NCBI RefSeq assembly: GCF_011386835.1
Contig: NC_088796.1
Location: forward strand, 87,255,968 to 87,319,967
Direction: 5' to 3'
Length of the DNA: 64,000 bases
Source of the DNA: Chrysemys picta bellii
Taxonomy: Eukaryota > Chordata > Testudines > Emydidae
The position numbers were made by a program, and so were the translations under genes. Under the pieces are notes generated by a model. That model had not been told where the DNA came from. It saw only the letters and a program-made list of their open reading frames with translations, and ran no database searches. This document shows positions 1 to 12,235 of this stretch, one piece after another. The stretch's first letter is position 1; each line of letters starts with the position of its first letter.

Positions 1-3000
1 CTGTTGGTTATGTGGTAGACCTGCATTCACAGGAATGAGCCAAAGGTAGTCTTATGCCACCTTTCTCTCTTCAATTCTGGCATAAGTTAGAGCAGCCCCC
101 TGGCTGTGTTACTCTCTTTCCTCTTCTGAAAATACACACACGTGTTGTTGGGGGAGTAAATCTCTTAGCATTCAAAGGAATAAAGGTGTGAATATGTATT
201 ATACTACCCTCTTCCCACTCCCTTACCCCATCCACACACACTCAGGATACAATATCCATAATAAAAGTGAATACTCTGAGGCAGTTTTCTGATGGTGTCA
301 AGTCATTTACAATACCTTTTGGTATTTCTTAGTAAACGTACACAAAATTATTCCTGTACATATCTTTCATGTTCATAAATGACTTTCAGCTGCTTTAAGG
401 TAATAAAATAATTCCATGCACATGGTCACAATTACATTGCAGTTCATACTCCATTTGCCTTCCTCCTATCATTTTCTTTAAAAATACAGTGTTGTAAACT
501 TCTAAACTTTGGAAACCAATGTCTAAACAAGCAAGTTCCCTGCCCCCACCCAGAAAATAAAGACTTAGCTGGAGAAAACTATAAACTCACTTAACACACC
601 CCACAAACAGCTATCACTTATTAAAGAATGCCTTAGACTGCTAACCTATGGCAACTGGTTTTTTCCTGTCAGAACTGTCTTATCTCCTTGATTTGATTGT
701 TAGCTACATGGGCCATCCACACTTATAATCAATACAATAATGCTAGTAATGCTATCAGAAATAAAGAGTATAATGCTATAGAATATTTGGAGAAAAAAGT
801 CTTTTGAAAGAAGAGAAATTGTCTGATGAATTAAAGGAAGTGCTATCAAAAGAGTTTAAAAAGATGAGTGACAAATCCTGCTGATCTACAGGAGTAAGAT
901 TGTGACATAAAACAAATTTGTAGTCTTGAATTTTTTGTTGAAAGTATCATGCTTGCACAAGAAAAAATGCAGTATAAACATCCTTTCTTTAGGACCACAC
1001 ATATTGTAGCATTTATCAAATCCAGAATTCAAAATTGCATTGGAATCTGACTTGCAGCTGCAGTATCTGGAGTGATTATGTACTGCCACTGTTTACCATT
1101 TAGTAACCCAATGGATGCTTCTCTGCAAAGTAGTGTCAGTGAATTACAGGTACCTTACTTTGAAGCTTAATTTCTACTAGTACATGCATGGTTTTTAGTG
1201 CTTTTAATTAGCTGTTCCTGGAAAGAGAACTCCTCATGTTATTCTAACCAAATGTTTTCCATTGTGGCTACTCCAAGGTATGCATGAAGTTTTCAAACAA
1301 AAATGAAGTGGCCCTACTGTGGTACCAATACAAGGTAACATATTGTATTCATGACTGTTCAATATTGTACAGTAATTCACAAATGCAGTGCATGTTAAAA
1401 CTGCCATTTCTCACAGGGATTTATTCCTAACCTCTCTCATTCACTGTGGATTGCATCCTGCATTGTGCACTGAAATTACCTGGGAATTGTGGGTATACAG
1501 CACTGCACAGGAGGCATTCATCACCTTACGGGATTGAGCCATGAGTGTCAGACATGTAGCCTTTTCCATTGTCTGGCAAGTTCTGATGCCAGAAAAAAAA
1601 TGGAGAGAAAACATCTTACATGGATACAATTACTAGAGACTAAAGTAGTATGATCTACTGAGGAAGTTCAAGATATTCCATCTCCCACCATGTCCTTTGC
1701 TTTGACTTTAATTACTCTTATTGGTGTGAACTTTCTTCCTTTTTGGATGAAACAATGAGTCTGAAACGTAATGCACACATAACCTGGATAACAGTTATCA
1801 GCAAACGGGAAAACAGAACAATGCCGTGGAGAGTATGAGTTATACTCTGAGCTATCAATAGCAAACATTTACTCTAGTAGGAAAGGGAAATTTACTTAGC
1901 CTCCAACACAGTAAGTCAAAGATACATTAAAACTGTCAAACTGATTGATATCAAACCTTGTCCCATGTGGGTTAGTCAAGGAGAACAATATTTTAGAAGT
2001 GGTATTTGTAAGCTAATATGAGGTGAAGACACAAATCCCTCAATTTATGAGCCTGGATATGAAGGCCAAGAATGACCTTTTGGCAGTAACCTAATAGCAA
2101 GGAGGATTATGGTGGATTAGAATAAGAGCTAGAATAACAGTAAGGGTACTTTTGTCACCTGCTTTCCTGTCAAGGCCACATCATCCCATTTGCCAGGACG
2201 GATGTTGTAGCATTAGAAATACTGAACGGCTGTTACTGTTCCACCATTGCCATAGTAGGATATTCTAGAAATGGTTCTTGTAGAGGCCATGGGCCATCCC
2301 AATGCATCCCTCATAGGCAGGTGTAGTACTGTCCATATACCTCACCCTGGTTTATTCCAACTGGGTGGCAACAACTGGTCTTGCTCAGATCAGGGCAATA
2401 AGAAACCAAACACACTAATTAACATAAGTACATCTCCCTTTAACAAAGCCCCATAAAAGGAGCACTTGGAAAAACCATTTAAAGGGCCTCACCTCAGGAT
2501 CCAGGTTCAGAACTCCCACAACTTAAAAGTCCAAAACAAAAGTCTTTGAATCTGGCCAGAACAGCCATCAGAGAGCTGAAGAGAACTCACCATCCCTTGA
2601 CAGCTTTACAGCTTCTTATTCCCTACTCAGCTTCCTCCTCCTGTTTAAATAGGTCAGTCCTAGGGTGGAGCAGGGAGCCTCCTTGATTCTATGCAGGAGG
2701 TTCTGATTGTGGCTTTTGGCTGGCTCCTAAAGTGGTAATACTTTCCAGAAGGACTGTGATGGAGTGTAACAGCACAGTGTGACTATCCTGTTTGTCTGAA
2801 GATATGATGATACCTTGGAGTGCTCATGCAGCAAGTTATGATGCATCTCTAGTAAAATCAATATGCACAGAAGTTGATGGCATGAGGCCCAAATATAAAA
2901 GACCCAATGTATTGAACACCAGAAATGAGATGAAGAGAATACATATGAAAAGACCTAGCTGGAAAAATAAGAATGATCAAGAGACTACGAAAGCTGGTAA

Positions 3001-3689
3001 ATGAAAGGATGTGATGTTACTGACAGGTCAATAGATGTCAATGGTAAATTTACTCAAAACCCAGACTGACTGATTACCATGATATACAGAAAGGAAAATG
3101 CAGAGACTTGATGAGTTCTGCCATAGTGCTTTGCAACATAAATTTACCAAGGGAATGATAAAGTCTTAAGGGGAATGAAGGCCAAGGACTGAATGGGAAT
3201 GGATACTGAACTACCTTCTCTCCAGTAGAAATGGTCTCTGCAGAACAGTTCTGAAGCACGTTGTGGAGAAGCTGAACTACGGCTGCTGGTACTGTCCCTG
3301 TCATGTGGATGGAGGACCTCAGGCTCTATAACTTTAATCTCACACCTTTTTGCCAATATGAATTTGAAAACTGTTGTAAAGAACAGCAACAAAAGCCAAA
3401 GCAAAATGACTAAGGTCTTCTACATGCTGTGCTCCCAATAATGGCTGTGCTATTCAATCAGTGAATTTCTGGATTATTCACAACTTTTGAATATGAACTA
3501 ACCACCAATGATCTGGTTAGGAGGATTATTTATCACCCATGGTGATACTCGGGAGAAGACCATTGGTGTCTCTGCTCTTACAAAACTCAACTGCAAGAGT
3601 TTGTGTCCTCCTGCCACATAGCCAATAATGGAAGCCCAACTCTGAATGGAATGTAGCCTTCTGGCAAGTGATGGAATGAGTGGAGCAAC
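1..3689. other. Unassigned AT-rich DNA
   Basis: I see no gene. Open frames are short (60-90 codons), lack recognisable domains and occur on both strands as expected by chance. A stretch around 2229-2772 is bounded by GCTGTTAC and its complement GTAACAGC and could be an old retroelement, but nothing else supports that. Confidence 0.5.
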
Positions 3690-3840
3690 CTAGGAAGGAA
3701 AGCAAAAAGCAGGAAAAAAGGAAAAAGGAATAAAAACTGAAAGCACATGAAGAGAAAAAAAACAGATAAGGGGGAAAGAATGGAGATAGGAAAGAGACAT
3801 GATGGTAAGAGAGAATGAAGAGAGACAAGTAGAGAGATGG
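3690..3840 (+). repeat. Polypurine tract
   Basis: About 150 bases are almost entirely A and G on the plus strand, in irregular GAAA, GGAAA and GAGA words. The long Phe/Ser/Leu-rich frames on the opposite strand here come from this compositional bias, not from a gene. Such tracts can form triplex DNA, but nothing here shows a function. Confidence 0.7.
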
Positions 3841-4924
3841 CAACTGTGCAGGAACAAGGTGTAAGACGGGTATGTGTGAGAGGGACCCATTTACCAACAT
3901 ATTGCAGGAAGGGCTTCATTAAAAAAATTGACAACCACATCTCTTGCACTATCCAATTCCTCCATGTCTCTCAGTATCAACTTGGGGAAAAAAGCCGCCT
4001 AGAAAACTGTACTTCCAGGAATGTCATCTTGGGGCAATGGCAAGACTCAGTGGTGATGCATGTGTAACTTATGCTTACTCAGCATGGTTCCACCCCCCTT
4101 TAGTGTTGAATGGACCACTTAGAAGTTTATGAGTCTGCTACAGCCTTTGAGCTAACAGAATGGGATATTACCACAGCAAGAATCATTAGCAAATACTTTG
4201 TGACATTATATTATTTCCAGAGGACATGTCTTCTAGAACCCATGAGTTGCACATCTATAATCCAGCATAATGACCCAGTGTTGCTTTTGTGGGGGTCTAT
4301 TGTTTCAGAAGAGTCACATGCAAAACTCTTCAGGCTTTGCATTACAGAGCAGTACGGGGTTAACTTTGTAAGTATTCAAAGTATATTCACCCGCGTTTCC
4401 CAGCTGTGAATGCTCCAAATACTGGGGAATGATGTTTATACAAGATATTCTAACCCCCAGGTGTGCTACAAATGCCTTTTAAATAGTTTCTTCAAATACA
4501 TTCCCAGCTTGATCTCTGAAGAAAGAAACAAATAAAAAAAATCTGTATCAGCTTTAGATAGGAGATGAAGATCTTAAAAATACTCTTTCATCCCAGTCTC
4601 ACTTTTCTGTAAACACAAGAGGATTTCTAGCTGTTGTATGGACAGGCTCTCAGATACTACGGTGATGAGGGTGATGAAAGAACCTGTGTAGACTAGGCTA
4701 GAGTAGAATGCCAGGATGAGATTAGTGTGATGTCATTCAAATAAATTCTTGCTGATTGACTTTTGGAGGGGATGAGACAAATTCTACTGTTACACCAGCT
4801 TAATCTGGACCAATTCCTTCTAGACTGATAGAGTTGGTCCAGCTTTGCACGTCTGTAACTAGGAGCAGATTTTGGACCCCTGGAGCAATAGCCAACCACC
4901 CAACACTGGGCTGTGGTTGTCCTT
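3841..4924. other. Unassigned DNA
   Basis: No gene or repeat family is recognised. The short frames found here have no domain content. Confidence 0.4.
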
Positions 4925-5030
4925 TGTGTGACAAGTCTTCCCCATATAGATGCTGATCATAATACTTAGTCCTGCCTTGAGTGCAGGGGACTAGACTAGA
5001 AGACCTGGACTTTCCAGTCCTATGATTGTT
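4925..5030 (+). mobile_element. CR1 LINE 3' end fragment
   Basis: The sequence reads like the 3' terminal region of a CR1 retrotransposon. It has a GTCCTGCCTTGAGTGCAGGG word, then ACTAGACTAGAAGACC, then TTCCAGTCCTATGATT at the end, matching the well-known CR1 tail of birds and reptiles. It is 5' truncated, as most CR1 copies are. It lacks repeated ATTCTATG units at the tail, and the copy is old. Confidence 0.75.
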
Positions 5031-5292
5031 ACAGCAGCAGCAGGAGAGAGTCCTAACATCTTACTTTGGGGAGAGCCCCACCTGCAGAAGTGAGCAGGCA
5101 CTGACTTATGTATATGTGGGAGCAAATTCAGCCATGGTGTAACTTAACTGGAGCTCAATGAAGCAAACATGAATTGGGAAGTTCCCTGGTTTCCCAAAAT
5201 TAGATTATGACCATGGGATGATTTCTTCTGGGTCATGTCTCCCCCACACTCCAGAGCATGACACTACATATGACAAACAGTATGCACACTTC

Positions 5293-5334
5293 TAAATTTG
5301 CCAATACACTACTGTCCTTGTATTGGCAAATTTA
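5293..5334. repeat. Perfect 16-bp inverted repeat (hairpin)
   Basis: Bases 5293-5308 are the exact reverse complement of 5319-5334, separated by a 10-base spacer. The arm is TAAATTTGCCAATACA. No surrounding gene explains it. It could be the core of a small MITE, a cruciform or a structured transcript. Confidence 0.85.
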
Positions 5335-6521
5335 TATATTTCCTTCTGTGGCTAAATACTTGGTTTTGAAATGTTTAAATAATCCTGAGTGCTCCTGTTG
5401 AAAGAATCTGATGTTTTGGATGACTGGCTAATACTAATAGTCTTTTAAAATGTCTCTTTACTAATTTTTTCAAATTAATTAAAACAAAATCAACAGCAAG
5501 AAAGCTCAGTGTCTGTATCAACTGTTATACTTCTAAAAGACCCTTACAATGGGCCAAATCCTGTTGGCTGTGCAGGCCTCTTAACCCTACAGTTATGAGC
5601 TCTGGGGCAGGCCACACCAATCCTGAGGAGGTCAGGCTGGCCCAACTCGGTGCAGAGAAGCCGCTCCATGTTCAAGCTCCATGAAGGCTTAACATGAGTT
5701 TCCTATGTTCGCCATTCTGTCCCTTCTGTCTCTTCTGCTCAGGATACTGTAACTGTTGTGGTGCAGTAGGCCCCATGGAGCACTGCCTCCCGTAACATCA
5801 CTCCACGGCAACCTCACTGCCATACACAGTGGCAGCAGGTCACACACTTCACCTGTGGGAGAAGGATCAGTGCTGTACAGCTGCCAGCACCTCCGGAGCA
5901 GTTGCTGAGAGTGGAGGTGACCCTTTTCCATCAGAATTCCATTGGCTCAGCGCCATTCCAGGCTGCAGTACTCTGGCTGGTCTACATGCTTCTCATCAGG
6001 AGAGTCAGGATTTGGTCAAATAGTTGTATAAAATATGTTAACATGGAATCTAACCTTGTTTATCCAAACGAACTCTCAGTTGCACCTGGGGCTTGATTTC
6101 AGCACATACCATTTCCAGTGCTGGGATGACCACTTAGTACTGCACAGTATATTTCACACAAACAAAATACTTTTTCCTGAAAAGTTTTATAAACTCTGGA
6201 TCCTTTTCTTCTGAAGAGCTTATGATTCATCAGGCTCCTGAAACCAAAAACATCATTGTTATATTAATGTGATTGTCCACAGTAATTTCATATCCCAGGT
6301 TGGATCATCAAGTTTGTTCTATATTCTCACAAGTCAAAGGAGTCAGTTTAGAATATGTAGTCTGAGAAGCAGAGGAAAAAGAGGATGAATCCTTAAGTCC
6401 TAACTCCATGGAAGGAGTCCCACTGACCAAAATTTCATTTCTGCTTTAAGTCGTATCTGTGTCCTGGTAGTAGCAATAGCAGGAGCTCCAGTGCAGACAA
6501 GGTACTGGCATTTATATCACT
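5335..6521. other. Unassigned DNA
   Basis: No gene is recognised. The short frames at 5689-6096 have no domain signature. Confidence 0.4.
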
Positions 6522-6688
6522 GTATTATCTAACCCTGCTCAAAACAAGACTAGATGATATGGTGGTGAAAACATGACTGTTGCCATGTCTACACTAGCGC
6601 TTCCACTGTTGTTGCTACCATTAGCGGAATTGCAGCTGTGGTAGTGCAATGGTAGGAAATTTTAAAGTTCAGCATAGACAGGGCTACT
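6522..6688 (+). repeat. Dispersed repeat, copy 1 of a diverged pair
   Basis: This stretch and 8733-8900 share a series of words in the same order: TTATCTAACCC near the start, GTCTACA in the middle, CAATGGT followed by GAAATTT, and an AGACAGG or AGACAAGG end. The pattern suggests a short non-autonomous DNA transposon, but I cannot define its termini. Confidence 0.5.
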
Positions 6689-7542
6689 GTTTCTGGAGAA
6701 TGTCCAGATCTACTGAGATGAAATTCTTGATAATGCAACTACTGACAAAATAGAAGACATCCTCTCACCACCAGCAGCTTCTATAAAGTACATACAAAAG
6801 TTAATCGAACTGAGAATTTCTTCCTTTAATTTTTTTTCCTTTTTAGAACAGCTAAATCCATGCCAAGCCTTTTGTTTTTCCAGTACCTGAGAAAGACGAG
6901 AAAGCTTCTCAGAGCACAGCTTAATCTGTGGAGAAATGGGGAACTCAGTTCACCCACTTCATAAAGAAACCTTGAAGGAAACGTTCCTTGTTAAAATTCC
7001 TCTTGTTAAAAAGCTGTGAAGTCATAAAATTTTACCGAACAATGGCTTCCCATACAAAAGAGCTCTTCAGTCAATAGTTTCCCTCTAAGCTGTTCCAAAT
7101 CACCCTGGCTTCAATAAACTCAGCTCCTTGAACAATCAATGCAGGAAACAGTGTGGCTTCTATAGGTTTAGCAGCTGTTCAACATGCTCTGTTGTGGGTC
7201 TGTCTTCTCTCTGTGCAATTTTGCCATGTTTTTCCACAGCCTATTATCTTTCTCATTAGAAAGATGGAAAAATCAATTTTAAAATTTTTTTTGGGGACCA
7301 TCTTAGATTCTCTTTCCTTCTCTATGTAGTATGTTACTAAAATTGGAAGTGGTTGATCAGGAGTATGGTGATTTAAAAAAAAAGGAGTTTAAGCACTGAA
7401 CTGAAGCAGAGAAGTGATTTGCAATCCAATAGCACTATTTAGATCAGTGTTATTTGTTTATTTCTTGAACACCCCTGTGAATTCCAAAAATGCAGCACAG
7501 GGTGTTCTATAGAACCTGCCTGTGCCTAATTTCTTTCAACAG

Positions 7543-7575
7543 GGGTGGTGGTGGTGGTGGTGGTGGGGGGGGGGA
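7543..7575 (+). repeat. (GGT)n tract followed by a G run
   Basis: Seven or so GGT units run into a stretch of consecutive G bases. The poly-proline frame on the opposite strand is an artefact of this tract. Confidence 0.9.
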
Positions 7576-7610
7576 GAATCCAGTGGCTACATTTCCAAGC
7601 CTCTTCTTTA

Positions 7611-7612
<2 letters not shown>

Positions 7613-7647
<35 letters not shown>
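7613..7647 (+). repeat. (TG)n microsatellite
   Basis: Roughly 17 uninterrupted TG dinucleotides. It is likely polymorphic. Confidence 0.95.
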
Positions 7648-7649
<2 letters not shown>

Positions 7650-8333
7650 GTAGAAATATAGTGAAGTTGATGTGTATTTCCACTGCATACAGTTGCCTTG
7701 CTTTCTCAATGTCCCTAATGGAAAGGGCACGTGCAGTAGATCTGACTAGCATTCTGGCAATCTTTGAAATAGATTATTATTTTTTGCTATGAGTATAGTC
7801 TGACATACTACTTCACTTGCAATTTTATTTCCTAGGGCAACATCCCTTCTATTACACAGGTAGGGTTTTTGTTGTTGCAGTTGAGATGTTTTATTAACAT
7901 GCATCATATTTCATTGCACTCTCATTTTAGAGCCATACAGACTCCCAAGTTTTAAGGCCGGAAGGGATCATTCTATGTAACAGGCCATATCATTCTCCAC
8001 AGTAATTCCAGCATCAGTTCCAATATGTTCCCCGGGCTTGAGAATCTTCACTTATAGAGAAAAAAGATCTGTAAATTACAGCTTAACTGTAAGAAGATTC
8101 TAGTGTAGTGAGTTAATGATTCTCCACTATTGCTTAAAGATTCACACCACAGAATAGCAAAGTAGCTATGGTGAAATGGGTGTCTGAGCCTACAACAGTT
8201 ATATATAAATAGTAGAGGTAGGTGGGCTTTATCTCTGACTGTAGGGGCTTGGAAAAAATGTAATACATTTTGCAGCAAATTTTCATGTACTGTGGGCCCT
8301 TAATATACATGCTGTCTGTGTGGTAATGTAATA

Positions 8334-8507
8334 CAGGTACACCCGGATTATCCAAATGCTGATTAACCAAATTTCAGGTTATCCAAAATTCTGATACGTC
8401 CCCTGTCTCTAAAATTCATGTGGAGATCAGTTTCATTTAGCTGAAACTTTGACCATTGGATTGTTTTGAATGTTTCCTGAGCTATTTGGATAATTGGAAT
8501 TTACTTG
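8334..8507 (+). mobile_element. Tigger/pogo-like MITE, decayed
   Basis: The left end CAGGTACACCCGGATTATCC and the right end (ATTTGGATAATTGG then TTACTTG) are diverged inverted repeats of about 24 bp. A TA precedes the left end, as expected for the Tc1/mariner/pogo superfamily, but the right TA is not preserved. A related single terminus is seen at 42833-42874. Confidence 0.5.
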
Positions 8508-8732
8508 CATTCTAACTATGCCCATTGCGGGTTCCTATAAGCATTTTTCTCATGACTAGGTGAGAAATTACATATTAACTTATGTAGCTGTGTTTTGCTC
8601 TAAACATGTGAAGATTTAAGTCCTTTCTTCTACTTTTCATTGCACAGGGAGGATATGGCTCTTTTTCATGGGTCTGTATCTGTGATAGTATTTTTCTCCA
8701 GATTTTCCACTGTTGTACTGGTGCATCTCCAC

Positions 8733-8900
8733 TCTGTTATCTAACCCAGTTCAGAGCAAATGTAGAAAACATGGGGTTAAAACATCAGAAGATTGTCTAC
8801 ATTGGTTCTCCCACTATTTTTTCCACCAATGGAGCTGTACCAATAGTAATACAATGGTGAGAAATTTGAAGGAAAATGCTAAGGTAGACAAGGCCACACT
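8733..8900 (+). repeat. Dispersed repeat, copy 2 of a diverged pair
   Basis: Same order of conserved words as 6522-6688 (TTATCTAACCC, GTCTACA, CAATGGT, GAAATTT, AGACAAGG). The family is not recognised. Confidence 0.5.
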
Positions 8901-10127
8901 GTATTTAGTGGTCTATCCATCTTGGAAGATGTGGGCATATAGAAATCAATAGTTAAGCTTTTGTGTATACAGATTTCCAAGTGCTATCTACCGCACCACT
9001 CCTCGATAACAGGTATTCACAACACCACTGCAGTCTCTTGTGCACTAGGCCTTGAAATTAGCTGAGCTAATTTGGAGATTCATTTTTCACTTGAAATTTG
9101 TGAACAGGATTCCAGTTGCTTCTCATATGCACACTTTGAGATTGGCCAAAGTTCATCAAGTAAAACATGAGCCAATTGGTAATTATTTTGACTCAGTCAT
9201 TATTTGTCTAATATGAGCTTCTTCCCACTGATGCAAAGTGCAGAAGAAATGTCTATTTAAAAATCCAGACTAGTTTCCTCTTCCCGCAGGGATAATCTGA
9301 TACTCTGATTATAATCCTACCAGGGGAATGATTGTGCTAAAATTTATTAGTGAATCCTAGAAGAGTTTATTTGCCACAGTTCAAATATCTGACCACTTTA
9401 AGGTGCCTGCATGGTAAGTGCTCAGAGCAAATGTTTTATGGGGGGACAAAGCAAGATAATGTCCTTTATAAATGTCCTTTACTCATGCATTTTGAAGCGA
9501 GCATTTAGCAGTTGCCTGGGGCTTCATTGATGCTGTGTAGGAGAGGGTATCTATTGCACAACCAACAGTAGCAGTGATGAGAGAAGTTATAGCAGCAGCA
9601 TAACCAAGATGCTCTCTGCCTGCTGCAGGTGTGAGTTAGGGCTACAACTCTCAGGCAGACATCTTAGTAATGCATTTAAAGTTCTCTGCATGGAGAGAGC
9701 AGGAGAGATTTAGTAACACAACTGATATTGTAGAAAGAGGGGAAGACAGCAGTTGCAATGCCAACTATCATCCCATTTACTGGCTTCAGTAAGCAAACCA
9801 ATGAAAATTGGCTGGCATTAAAAATCATGCACCATTCTTAAAAAGCAACCAGCTCTGGGGTGGAAGCAGACCATGAGTGTTCAGTACACTGTGAAACATT
9901 GTAGCCTGGAGATATTTGGTCCAGGGTTTTGGAGCAAACCTCTGCTCTTACAAAAAGAGCAAAGGGATCTTTGATGTCCATAAATAGACGTGACCTTGTT
10001 GTTCAAGGTCTCATTTGAAAGACCCATATATACTAAACTGTAGGGTACTGCATTCTGTCCAGCATCATCCGACAAGAATAATCTTGTCAATAAACATATG
10101 GGGTCTGTATGTATATTAACATGTATA
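8901..10127. other. Unassigned DNA
   Basis: No gene is seen. The 111-codon minus-strand frame at 9881-10216 has no domain and overlaps a repeat fragment at its 5' end. Confidence 0.4.
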
Positions 10128-10195
10128 TTACAATAGCAACTAAAGCCCTCTACCCAGTTGGGCTCCCATTGTGCTAGGCACTGTAGATTGATATT
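10128..10195 (-). mobile_element. Old LINE 3' fragment (CR1/L3-like)
   Basis: The words CAATAGCAACTAAAGCCC and CCCATTGTGCTAGGCACTGT match a widespread reptile repeat related to CR1/L3 tails. The family assignment comes from memory of the consensus. Confidence 0.45.
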
Positions 10196-10399
10196 GACAA
10201 GGGGTTCCTCATACAACTAAGGAATCATTACAGACTCCTCCCTTTTTACTTCATACTCTAAAGTCTTTGAAAATGGTTTATCCTCAGCTGAACAGTAACA
10301 TTTAGTACTTGGCCACTGTAGTACCATTCCACTTTGAATGGCCCCTCTTAGAATATGTGCTAACTACCTATGCTAAACAATCTGTTCTACCTTAAATTT

Positions 10400-10560
10400 A
10401 GCTGTGCCGCTCAGAGTACCTTTCTCAAACCTGAAGAAGAGCTCTGTGTAGCTTGAAGGCTTGTCTCTCTCTTCAACAGAAGTTGGTCCAATAAAAGATA
10501 TTACCGCACCCACCTTTTCTCTCTAATATCCTGGGACCAACACACCTACAACAACACTGT
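10400..10560 (+). mobile_element. Penelope-like element pLTR relic, family 2
   Basis: The motif order matches the young PLE at 44.5 kb: CTGAAGA at 10431, a short potential stem (GAGCT with AGCTT), a GAAG where GAAA is expected, then an end with GACCAACACACCTACAAC that parallels the GACTAACACGGCTACT end of the young element. The internal sequence differs, so it is a separate PLE family. The core is mutated and probably not catalytic. Confidence 0.6.
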
Positions 10561-10574
10561 ATACACATAGATAT

Positions 10575-10915
10575 ATATATGCATGGCCTAGTGACCTAAC
10601 CACAGTGCTGAGAGACAGCTCTTATGGGTCTGTTCCCAGTTCTGCCACAGACTGTCACTTTTCCCTTTGCAGGTATATTCATTTGCACAATCGACCAATT
10701 TGCACACACAGTTATGATAATGACACATATACACATAAGTACAGAAGAGTGTGTATGTTTGTGTGCACAGATATCAGATCTTCCTTCCTAAAAATGTGCT
10801 GTCTGTAACTCAGATTCATCATCAGTAAAATTGTGTAAAAATAGTCACTTATGTTACAAACAAGGGTGTTGTGAGAATAAGATGGTTAATCTCTGAAGGC
10901 ATAAAGCACTATAGA
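10575..10915 (+). mobile_element. MIR-like SINE with internal insertion
   Basis: A start of CCTAGTGACCTAACC, then GTTCCCAGTTCTGCCACAGA, and a later GTTGTGAGAATAAGATGGTT with AAAGCACTATAGAAGTGCTA are the head, core and tail words of a tRNA-derived MIR-like SINE. An AT-rich stretch separates head and tail. Confidence 0.6.
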
Positions 10916-10928
10916 AGTGCTAACTCTT

Positions 10929-11189
10929 TGGGCTGGTCTCCACTTACCGTGCATTTACGCTGCAGCAATCGATCCACTGGGGGTCAATTTAGCGGGTCTA
11001 GTGAAGACCTGATAAATCCACCGCCAATCGCTCTCCCATCGACTCCGATACTTCACCACAATGAGAAGCATAAGGTAAGTTAATGGGAGAGTTTCTCTCA
11101 TCAACCCAGCGCAGTGTAGACATCGCAATAAGTCGACCTTAGGTACACTGACTCCAGCTACATGAATAACATAGCTGGAGTTGTGTAAC
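10929..11189 (+). mobile_element. MITE (GGCTGGTCTACACTTACC family), older copy
   Basis: It starts GGGCTGGTCTCCACTTACC. It contains AATCGATCCACTGGGGGTC, then AGCGGGTCTAGTGAAGACC, then CATAGCTGGAGTTGTGTAAC near the right end. The layout parallels the next element but is more diverged, and its right terminus is lost at the junction. This is a non-autonomous DNA transposon, possibly PIF/Harbinger-like. Confidence 0.65.
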
Positions 11190-11480
11190 TAAGGCCTTGG
11201 CTACACTTACCCGCTAGTTCGACGGCTGGAAATCGAACTTCTGGGTTCGATTTATCGCGTCTAGTCTGGACGCGATAAGTCGAACCCGGAAGTGCTCGCC
11301 GTCGACTGCGGTACTCCAGCTCGGCGAGAGGAGTACCGCGGAGTTGACGGGGGAGCCTGCCTGCCGAGTGTGGACCAAGGTAAGTTCGAACTAAGGTACT
11401 TCGACTTCAGCTACGTTATTCACGTAGCTGAAGTTGCGTACCTTAGTTCGAATTAGGGGGGTAGTGTAGACCAAGCCTTA
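11190..11480 (+). mobile_element. MITE (AAGGCTTGGTCTACACT family), younger copy
   Basis: The left end TAAGGCCTTGGCTACACTTA and the right end (TAGTGTAGACCAAGCCTTA) are near-perfect inverted repeats of about 23 bp. The interior has further palindromes: ACGCGATAAGTCGAA mirrored by TTCGATTTATCGCGT, and CAGCTACGTT with ACGTAGCTG around 11410-11435. It is richer in CpG than its surroundings. No transposase is encoded. Confidence 0.8.
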
Positions 11481-11482
11481 GG

Positions 11483-12235
11483 TTGACTTGCCCTTTGTTA
11501 GCACTCCATAATATTTGTTATGGCAGGATAAGACACAATGGTTCCAACTTCGAGAGATGTTTTCGGACAACCTGTAATGGGGTCAGCACCCACCTCTCGC
11601 AAATGCCCCCTCTGGTTGGGTGCGTCCCCAGTCTTCAAACCAGTCCCAGTCCTACCATTAGGCCCTACCCCCAGGACTTCCTCCCTGGAGGTAATGGTTT
11701 TGCCCTCTTGGTCTGTTTTGGTCCCAGTCTTCAACTGGGCCTTCTGACAGTTCAGTCCCCTTCTGGGGGTTTACTGATGTCCAATTGTAGGCCCTTCCCC
11801 AGTGGCCTATAGGGAAGGGGGAGACCCAGGCCCACCCACTACTCTGATTCCAAGCCCAGGACCCCTAAGAATAGCATGTCCCTTTAGTAAAAAGGTCTTC
11901 AGTTCCTCGGGCCACTTCCCCATGACCCCAGCCTTCACCAATACCTTACCCTTAGCTCAGTGCTCTTCTAAGGGCCCAGTAGCCAGCCAGGAGCTCTTCC
12001 TTGCTCCCTCAGTCCCTACTAGCACTAGGCTGTCCATTGTGCTGCAGTTCCCTGAGCCATCCACACTCCTCCAGCACTAGCAAGGCTCTGAACTGTCACT
12101 GACACTGTAGCTCCTTTTTATAGGGCCCTCCTTGGTCCTGATTGGCTGCTTCCCCTGCAGCCACTCTAGCCTGCTTAGAGGACCTCTCTACTGCTCCTTA
12201 CCTGGGATGAGTGTGGCAGCACCCTGAGGCCTCCA
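11483..12235 (-). mobile_element. GC-rich LTR-like repeat
   Basis: A pyrimidine/C-rich block lies between AT-rich flanks. On the minus strand it holds a TATA-like CCTATAAAAAGG near 12115-12127, downstream of an ATTGG box, as in an LTR promoter. It shares the phrase AGCCAGCCAGGAGCTCT with 63900-63916. I could not define termini or a target duplication. The 109-codon and 92-codon frames are compositional. Confidence 0.4.

Noticed and set aside
3526..3949. 120-124 codon minus-strand Phe/Ser/Leu-rich frames resembling membrane proteins
   Set aside because: The hydrophobic character is produced by the polypurine tract on the plus strand. Two frames are open over the same bases.
7507..7752. Frame with poly-Thr-His and poly-Pro
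   Set aside because: Direct translation of (TG)n and (GGT)n microsatellites.
9881..10216. 111-codon minus-strand frame
   Set aside because: It begins inside a LINE-tail fragment and shows no domain.
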